Below are positions 59,384 to 64,000 of a stretch of DNA of 64,000 bases, piece after piece. A program made the translations under genes and the position numbers. The notes beneath the pieces are model-generated. The model was not told the DNA's origin. It worked only from the letters and a program-made list of their open reading frames with translations, and made no database searches. Position 1 is the stretch's first letter. The number at the start of each line of letters is the position of its first letter. Origin of the DNA: Pseudarthrobacter enclensis (lineage in GTDB: Bacteria > Actinomycetota > Actinomycetes > Actinomycetales > Micrococcaceae); contig NZ_JAUSRE010000005.1 in the NCBI RefSeq assembly GCF_030811655.1, forward strand, positions 124,001-188,000. Direction: 5' to 3'.

Positions 59384-60172
59384 TTGGCGGCAGAGAGAAC
59401 CAGCGGATCCGCACCACCCCTCTTGGTGCTGCGCAAGGTCACGGAAATACTGAACTGCTTTTCCGTGGAATCGCCTGAGCCCACGCTCCAGCAAATCGCC
59501 AGGCAGACGGGGCTGCCGCAGAGTACCTGCCAGCGGCTGGTCCAGAACATGGTCCGGGAAGGTTTCCTCGACCGGGACGGTGACCGCTATCGCATCGGAC
59601 TGCGGCTGGTCCAATGGGCCGCCCCGGGCACTTTCGGCCTGGACGTGGTCCGCCTGGTCCATCCGATCCTGCAGGAACTGCGCGACCGGACGGGAGAGAC
59701 CGCATGCCTCTACATGCGGGACGGGGCCTTCCGCACGGTCGTCGCCGTGGCGGAAACGCGCCACGTGGTGATGCGCCCGTTCCTCGTGGGACAGGTCATG
59801 CCCATCCATGCCGGCGCACCGGGGAAGATTTTCCTTGCCTTCGATCCGGAAGCCCGTCAGGCGATCAGGGATACGGAACTGACGCGCTACACGCCCACCA
59901 CACCCGATACGTGGGACAAGCTGGATGCCCAGGTCAGCAGTGCCCGGGCGGACGGCTATTTCGCGGCCTTCGGTGAGCGGAACTCGGATGTGGGCTCCAT
60001 CAGCGCGCCGGTCTTCAATCATTTGGGGCGCCTGGCGGCTGTCCTGGGCGTGGGTTTCCCCACCCAGCGGGTGGGCCCGGACGACGTCGGGCGGCTGGGC
60101 CCGGAGGTAGCGGACGCGGCGAAGGCGGCCAGCGCGGCGCTTGGGTACATGGAGAAGATCTTCCCTTCGTGA
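59384..60172 (+). CDS. IclR-family transcriptional regulator
   Basis: 262 residues. The N-terminal winged helix (residues about 14-75: VLRKVTEILNCFSVESPEPTLQQIARQTGLPQSTCQRLVQNMVREGFL) and the effector-binding domain (about 90-255: LRDRTGETACLYMRD, PIHAGAPGKIFLAF, GDVGSISAPVF-like block) are typical. Divergent from the MFS operon, which it probably controls in response to the imported compound. The start is a TTG at 59384 with AAGGG close upstream; the nearest alternatives lack the conserved N-terminus. Confidence 0.9.
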   Translation: MAAERTSGSAPPLLVLRKVTEILNCFSVESPEPTLQQIARQTGLPQSTCQRLVQNMVREGFLDRDGDRYRIGLRLVQWAAPGTFGLDVVRLVHPILQELRDRTGETACLYMRDGAFRTVVAVAETRHVVMRPFLVGQVMPIHAGAPGKIFLAFDPEARQAIRDTELTRYTPTTPDTWDKLDAQVSSARADGYFAAFGERNSDVGSISAPVFNHLGRLAAVLGVGFPTQRVGPDDVGRLGPEVADAAKAASAALGYMEKIFPS

Positions 60173-60386
60173 CGGTGGCGCACGGCGCCGGAGCCGCGCG
60201 GGGTCGTGGAGCCCGGGTGCCGCCGTCGTACTCCTTCTCCTGTGCCGGTGCCCGAATCCGCGCCTGCTCTGGACTCTTGGGCTGCGCGGAACCAGACTGT
60301 CTACAACAGCCTGCCCGGCGCGTCGGAATTGAATGAACTTTATTGGCCGGTGTAGGGATGGCTGCTTTTATTGGGGCTTTACCGTG

Positions 60387-60404
60387 ATGCCGCTTTCACG
60401 GCAT
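60387..60404 (+). promoter_or_regulatory. Small hairpin before the flotillin ribosome-binding site
   Basis: ATGCCG (60387-60392), loop CTTTCA, CGGCAT (60399-60404): a six-pair stem ending two bases before the GAAAGGA ribosome-binding site. It might mask or position that site. The rest of the 60173-60419 gap shows an AT-rich stretch (60329-60380) with TTGAAT as a possible -35 but no clear -10. Confidence 0.3.
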
Positions 60405-60419
60405 TGAAAGGACCTGGTC

Positions 60420-61853
60420 ATGCCGGACTTTGCACCATTTTTCCCGCTTATAGCCATTATCGTGGGCGTGCTCGTTGCCGTCGGATTTATCTGGGTGGCA
60501 ACAAAGCTGATGTGGAAGGTAGCTGAACCCAATGAGGCCCTGATTATCTCGGGCCTGACCCGTGGAACCCTTGAAACCCGGGAAGGGATGGATTTCAAGA
60601 TCGTCACCGGGAAAGGCGCCCTGGTCCTTCCCGGACTCCAGACGGTACGGCCCCTGTCACTGACCCTGAATGAAACCGAACTTAAAGTTTCCTGCGTTAC
60701 ATCGCAGGGCATCCAGGTAATTGTGGAGGGCGTCGTCATTTACAAGATCGGTGATGCTCCGCCTTTTATTGCCAATGCAGCGCGCCGTTTCCTGGGACAG
60801 CAGCCAAAAATGGAGAGCCAGGTCTATAACGTTTTCGAAGGCCACCTGCGGTCCATTATCGGCAGTATGACGATGGAGGAGATCATCCGCGAGCGGGACA
60901 AGCTGGCGTCCCAGGTCCGGAGTGCGAGCGGGGTGGAAATGGAGAAGCTGGGCCTGGTGGTTGACTCGCTGCAGATCAAGGACCTGCAGGACCCCACGGA
61001 CTACATCCAGAACATCGCCAAGCCCCACATCGCCCAGGTGAAAATGGAAGCCCGTATCGCCGAGGCCACCCGCAACCGGGAAGCGGCGGAAAAGGAAGCG
61101 GAAGCCGCGGCCCTGATCGCGGACGCACAGAGCGTGTCGGCGATCAGGCAGTCCGTGGCGCAGGCCAACGCCGAACGCGCCAGGGCCAACGCAGCCCAGG
61201 CCGGACCGTTGGCCGAGGCCACCGCAAGGCAGCAGGTGGTGGTGCAGGAAACAGAGGTTGCCAAACTGGAAGCGGACCGCGAAGAGCAGAAGCTGCAGAC
61301 CAGTATCCGGAAGCCTGCGGACGCCAAGGCCTACGCCAGGCGAACGGAAGCGGAAGGCCAGAAGGCAGCGGACATCAGCGCCGCGGAGGCGCTGGCTCGC
61401 CGCACGGAGCTTGAGGCACAGGCCAACGCGCGGCGCACTGAACTGCAGGCGCAGGCAAATGCCACAGCCGCGGCAGCCACTGCTGGAGCAACCAAGGTCA
61501 CCGGTGAGGCCGAGGCCGCCGCCACGCGGGCCAAGGGCGAGGCAGGGGCGTCCGCCATCAAGGCCAAGGCCCTGGCGGAGGCTGAGGGCATCAAGGCCCG
61601 GGCGGAGGCGCTGGCCACCAACCAGGACGCCGTCATTTCCCAGCAACTCGCCGAGAACATGCCGGCCATCATCGCGGCGGCCGCGGAGCCGTTCGCCCAC
61701 GTGGGCAACATGACCGTCCTGAACGGCGGCGAGGGCGTCAACAGGATGCTGGGTGGAATCCTTGCCCAGGCGGGTGACTACCTGCCGGCCCTCCGGTCAG
61801 CGCTGCGGAAGGGCGACGACGGGAAACGTCCCGCCAAGGCCCCGGACGCCTAA
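60420..61853 (+). CDS. Flotillin-like SPFH-domain protein
   Basis: 477 residues. An N-terminal membrane hairpin (LIAIIVGVLVAVGFIWVATKL, residues about 10-30) is followed by the SPFH domain (about 35-200: VTSQGIQVIVEGVVIYKIGD, RSIIGSMTMEEIIRERDKLASQV) and a long Ala/Glu-rich coiled coil (about 210-420) with repeated ARRTELEAQAN segments. Flotillins scaffold ordered membrane microdomains and oligomerise. Starts 14 bases after the end of a small hairpin and with GAAAGGA eight bases upstream. Followed by a small NfeD-like gene, the usual flotillin partner. Confidence 0.92.
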   Translation: MPDFAPFFPLIAIIVGVLVAVGFIWVATKLMWKVAEPNEALIISGLTRGTLETREGMDFKIVTGKGALVLPGLQTVRPLSLTLNETELKVSCVTSQGIQVIVEGVVIYKIGDAPPFIANAARRFLGQQPKMESQVYNVFEGHLRSIIGSMTMEEIIRERDKLASQVRSASGVEMEKLGLVVDSLQIKDLQDPTDYIQNIAKPHIAQVKMEARIAEATRNREAAEKEAEAAALIADAQSVSAIRQSVAQANAERARANAAQAGPLAEATARQQVVVQETEVAKLEADREEQKLQTSIRKPADAKAYARRTEAEGQKAADISAAEALARRTELEAQANARRTELQAQANATAAAATAGATKVTGEAEAAATRAKGEAGASAIKAKALAEAEGIKARAEALATNQDAVISQQLAENMPAIIAAAAEPFAHVGNMTVLNGGEGVNRMLGGILAQAGDYLPALRSALRKGDDGKRPAKAPDA

Positions 61854-61894
61854 GAACCGGACGCCTACGAACTGCCGACACGCAGGAGCATTGG

Positions 61895-62137
61895 ATGCGC
61901 AGGAACGTTGACCGGAGCCTGACCGGAAAGATCGGCCGGGTGACCGGGCTTGTTGGCCCGGGCACCATCGGCGAGGTCATGCTTCCCTACCTTGGGGGCA
62001 TCATGGCCTTCCATGCACATCCGTACGACAAGACCAGCGTGTTCCCGGTGGGTGCCGAGGTGCTGGTCATCTACTTCGACCCGCCGCAGACGGTGTTCGT
62101 GGATGAACTGCCGGACGTCCTGAAGCACGGCGGGTAG
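61895..62137 (+). CDS. Miniature NfeD-like OB-fold protein
   Basis: 80 residues. LTGKIGRVTGLVGPGTIGEVMLPYLGG, then VGAEVLVIYFDPPQTVFVDELPD, match the pattern of the NfeD soluble OB-fold domain (G-x-x-G-x-V and the late G-x-x-V-x-V strand). NfeD proteins normally have two to four membrane helices and this domain; here only the domain is present. Located 41 bases after flotillin, on the same strand, as expected for the flotillin/NfeD pair. The call rests on pattern and context. Confidence 0.62.
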   Translation: MRRNVDRSLTGKIGRVTGLVGPGTIGEVMLPYLGGIMAFHAHPYDKTSVFPVGAEVLVIYFDPPQTVFVDELPDVLKHGG

Positions 62138-62172
62138 GGCGCCCGGCTCCCCGGCCACCATGAGGGCGGAGC

Positions 62173-63204
62173 CTACCGCCCGCCCTCCATTTTGCGGCTG
62201 CGCTGTTCCCGGGCCATCGGCCCATAGGGATAGACCCCGGTCTCCGGCTCGCTGGCACTGGTGAGCCGGCTGATGTCGTCCGCGCTCAGGGCGAGTTCGG
62301 CGGCCGCGAGGTTGTCGGCCAATTGCTCGGTGGTCCGGGCGCCGAGGATCACGGAAGTTACCGCGGGCCGGTCCGCGAGCCAGGCCAGGGCGACCTGTGA
62401 CTGGCTGACACCGTGGGACGACGCGATGTCCTCAACGGCATCGATCACGGCCCACGTGCGCGGGTTGTCGTTGCGGGCCTGCCACGCCTCCATGCCGCGC
62501 TTGGGGTTCTCCCCCAGCCGCGTGGCGCCGGAAGGGTGTTGGTCCCGCTTGTACTTGCCGGACAGCCAGCCGCCGCCAAGGGGGGACCACGGAAGCAGTC
62601 CTATTCCGGCATCAAGGGCCGCCGGGACAATCTCGAATTCGATGTCCCGAACCAGCAGGCTGTACTGCGGCTGCAGGCTGACAGGCGGGTTCCAGCCCTG
62701 GCTGCGGGCCACCTGGACGGCTTTGGTGAGCTGCCAGCCCAGAAAGTTGGAGAAGCCGTAGTAGGCGATTTTGCCGCTTCGTACCGCGTCCTCCAGGAAG
62801 CGGAGGGTCTCCTCCAAAGGGGTGATCGGATCCCACGCGTGCATCTGGTACAGATCGATCTGTTCCACGCCAAGGCGGCGGAGGGAATCATCCAAGGCGC
62901 GGCCCAGGTGCCGGCGGGACGTTCCGACGTCGTTCGGTGCCGTACCCATGGGAAAGCGCCCCTTGGTGGCGATGACGGCTTTGTCCTTGTGCTCCGGGCG
63001 CTGGGCCAGCCACCGGCCAATGATCTCTTCGGAAACCCCGGCGCTGTAGACGTCGGCCGTGTCTATGAAGTTGCCACCCGCTTCGAAGTAGCCGTCCAGG
63101 ATGGCGTGGGACGTTTCCTCGGTGGCCTCTGCACCAAAGGTCATCGTCCCCAGGGCGAAGCTGGTGACGATGGTGCCGCTGTGGCCAAGGGTTCGGTACT
63201 GCAT
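62173..63204 (-). CDS. Aldo/keto reductase
   Basis: 343 residues of TIM-barrel aldo/keto reductase. The catalytic tetrad is visible: Asp and Tyr in GGNFIDTADVYSAGVSEEIIG, Lys in KAVIATKGRFP, His in DLYQMHAWD. The cofactor block IGLLPWSPLGGGWLSGKYKRDQ and VSQSQVALAWLADRP follow. NADPH-dependent reduction of aldehydes or ketones is expected; substrate unknown. ATG 63204 is chosen with GAGGA five to six bases upstream; a longer frame to 63336 runs into the neighbouring gene. Starts 15 bases after the SMP-30 gene's stop. Confidence 0.92.
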   Translation of the reverse strand: MQYRTLGHSGTIVTSFALGTMTFGAEATEETSHAILDGYFEAGGNFIDTADVYSAGVSEEIIGRWLAQRPEHKDKAVIATKGRFPMGTAPNDVGTSRRHLGRALDDSLRRLGVEQIDLYQMHAWDPITPLEETLRFLEDAVRSGKIAYYGFSNFLGWQLTKAVQVARSQGWNPPVSLQPQYSLLVRDIEFEIVPAALDAGIGLLPWSPLGGGWLSGKYKRDQHPSGATRLGENPKRGMEAWQARNDNPRTWAVIDAVEDIASSHGVSQSQVALAWLADRPAVTSVILGARTTEQLADNLAAAELALSADDISRLTSASEPETGVYPYGPMAREQRSRKMEGGR

Positions 63205-63218
63205 GGTTGTCCTCGCGA

Positions 63219-64000
63219 TCAGTTGTGGTTGGGCGGAAAGTTGCGGCCGGCTGCGTCCGTGGTGGTGGTGCGGATCCGGTACAGGCTGGTGGTTGCCGTG
63301 ATGTAGAGGTCCCGTCCGTCGGGGCCGCCGAAGCACAGGTTGGCCACCGTTTCCGGCACTTCCATGGTGTGCAGGAGTTCAAAGGACGGCGAATAGATTC
63401 GGACCGACGGGCCGGCGGAGGTCCAGATCCTGCCGTCAACGTCCACCCTCAGACCGTCCGCCGGACGGTCGTCCTCCAGTTCGAGGGTGCCGGTACGTGG
63501 GCCGCAGCGGCCGTCGGACACCGTGTAGGCTGCGATCCGCAGCGGCACCCCGTAACGGGGGCCGGCGGTGTCAGCAACGTAAAGGACGGACTCATCGGGT
63601 GAGAAGGCCAGCCCGTTGGGGTGCACCAAATCGGTGACCACCGCCGTGAGGGTTCCTGACGCCGGCTCGAAGCGGAAAACATAGGAGCCCCCGTATTCCT
63701 GCTCCCCCTCATGGCCTTCCTTTGTCCCGGGAAGAATGCCGTAGGGCGGGTCCGTGAACCAGACACCGGAGTCTCGGGCAACCACCACATCGTTGGGTGA
63801 GTTCAGCTGCCGGCCGTTGAAGGAGTCAACCAGGCTGGTGATGGATCCCCCGCTGTCGCGTTCCACCCGCCGCCGGCCATGGCTGCACTGCACCACGCTG
63901 CCATCGGCGTCCAATGTGCGGCCGTTCGTGTATTCGACACCGGCGGCATATTCGCGGGTCCTCCCGGACACCGGGTCGAACTCAAGGATGCGGTCGTTCG
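63219..64000 (-). CDS. SMP-30/gluconolactonase-family protein (partial, N-terminus outside window)
   Basis: Beta-propeller hydrolase of the SMP-30/LRE/gluconolactonase family, seen for about 260 residues to its stop at 63219. The motifs NSPNDVVVARDSGVWFTDPPYGILP, VHPNGLAFSPDESVLYVADT and ADGLRVDVDGRIWTS carry the metal-binding Asn and Asp residues. The reading frame continues upstream across the right edge (NDRILEFDPVSG is coding), so a start cannot be placed. Typical members open sugar lactones. The neighbouring aldo/keto reductase suggests a sugar-oxidation or lactone pathway, by position only. Confidence 0.9.
   Translation of the reverse strand, partial: NDRILEFDPVSGRTREYAAGVEYTNGRTLDADGSVVQCSHGRRRVERDSGGSITSLVDSFNGRQLNSPNDVVVARDSGVWFTDPPYGILPGTKEGHEGEQEYGGSYVFRFEPASGTLTAVVTDLVHPNGLAFSPDESVLYVADTAGPRYGVPLRIAAYTVSDGRCGPRTGTLELEDDRPADGLRVDVDGRIWTSAGPSVRIYSPSFELLHTMEVPETVANLCFGGPDGRDLYITATTSLYRIRTTTTDAAGRNFPPNHN

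Noticed and set aside
1..64000. Mobile elements, prophage, CRISPR arrays, tRNA or rRNA genes
   Set aside because: No transposase or integrase motifs, no spaced direct-repeat arrays and no tRNA-like cloverleaf were recognised on reading. A covariance-model scan would be needed to exclude a tRNA formally.

Overview
The window is a high-GC actinobacterial chromosome segment. Protein content and organisation point to the Micrococcaceae (Arthrobacter/Pseudarthrobacter type): a CoaE-GrpB fusion, UvrB with a C-terminal UVR motif, an Eis-like acetyltransferase, a DUF3516 helicase, an SCO1664-family protein, and many genes whose -10 box lies 6-7 bases before the start codon. The assignment is inferred from content, not from a marker-gene search. 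I see no rRNA, tRNA, CRISPR array, insertion sequence, integrase or prophage gene. Nearly every base is in or next to a gene, and no intergenic stretch exceeds about 250 bases.

Layout. 1-6 kb, minus strand: uvrC (cut by the window edge), an acyltransferase, a HAD phosphatase and uvrA with a LexA-type box. 6-10 kb: a heterodimeric ABC exporter with its GntR regulator. 10-15 kb: a methyltransferase and, on plus, a DUF3516 helicase, a GNAT enzyme and a proline iminopeptidase-like hydrolase. 15-28 kb: terC behind a yybP-ykoY manganese riboswitch, then uvrB, coaE-grpB, yigZ, rpsA, an Eis-like enzyme and polA. 28-38 kb: thioesterase, DHFR-like protein, phosphate transporter with a PHO-box-like site, VOC protein, YciO-type protein, a stand-alone LigD-type polymerase domain and a glycogen-debranching-type glucosidase. 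38-49 kb: hrpB, two membrane proteins behind a tandem palindromic operator, a flavin reductase, a stand-alone 5'-3' exonuclease, an unusual GTP cyclohydrolase II/flavin monooxygenase fusion with its own paired operators, and a VWA/MoxR pair. 49-64 kb: histidine phosphatase, SCO1664 protein, SGNH hydrolase, metallo-beta-lactamase-fold protein, DUF1206 protein, a second UvrA (UvrA2 type), an SDR, an IclR-regulated transport/catabolic operon, flotillin with a miniature NfeD protein, an aldo/keto reductase and a truncated SMP-30 protein.

How the genes work together. DNA repair is over-represented: UvrA, UvrB, UvrC, UvrA2, PolA, a separate 5'-3' exonuclease, a LigD-type primase/polymerase and two helicases. 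Metal and phosphate homeostasis appear as riboswitch-controlled terC and pit.

The most unusual locus is 41.4-45.1 kb. A complete GTP cyclohydrolase II domain (first enzyme of riboflavin and deazaflavin synthesis) is fused in frame to an HsaA/HpaH-like reduced-flavin monooxygenase. A flavin reductase that could supply reduced flavin is encoded downstream. The fusion gene has a textbook promoter bracketed by two copies of a 20-base operator motif, so it appears to be a repressible system of unknown substrate.
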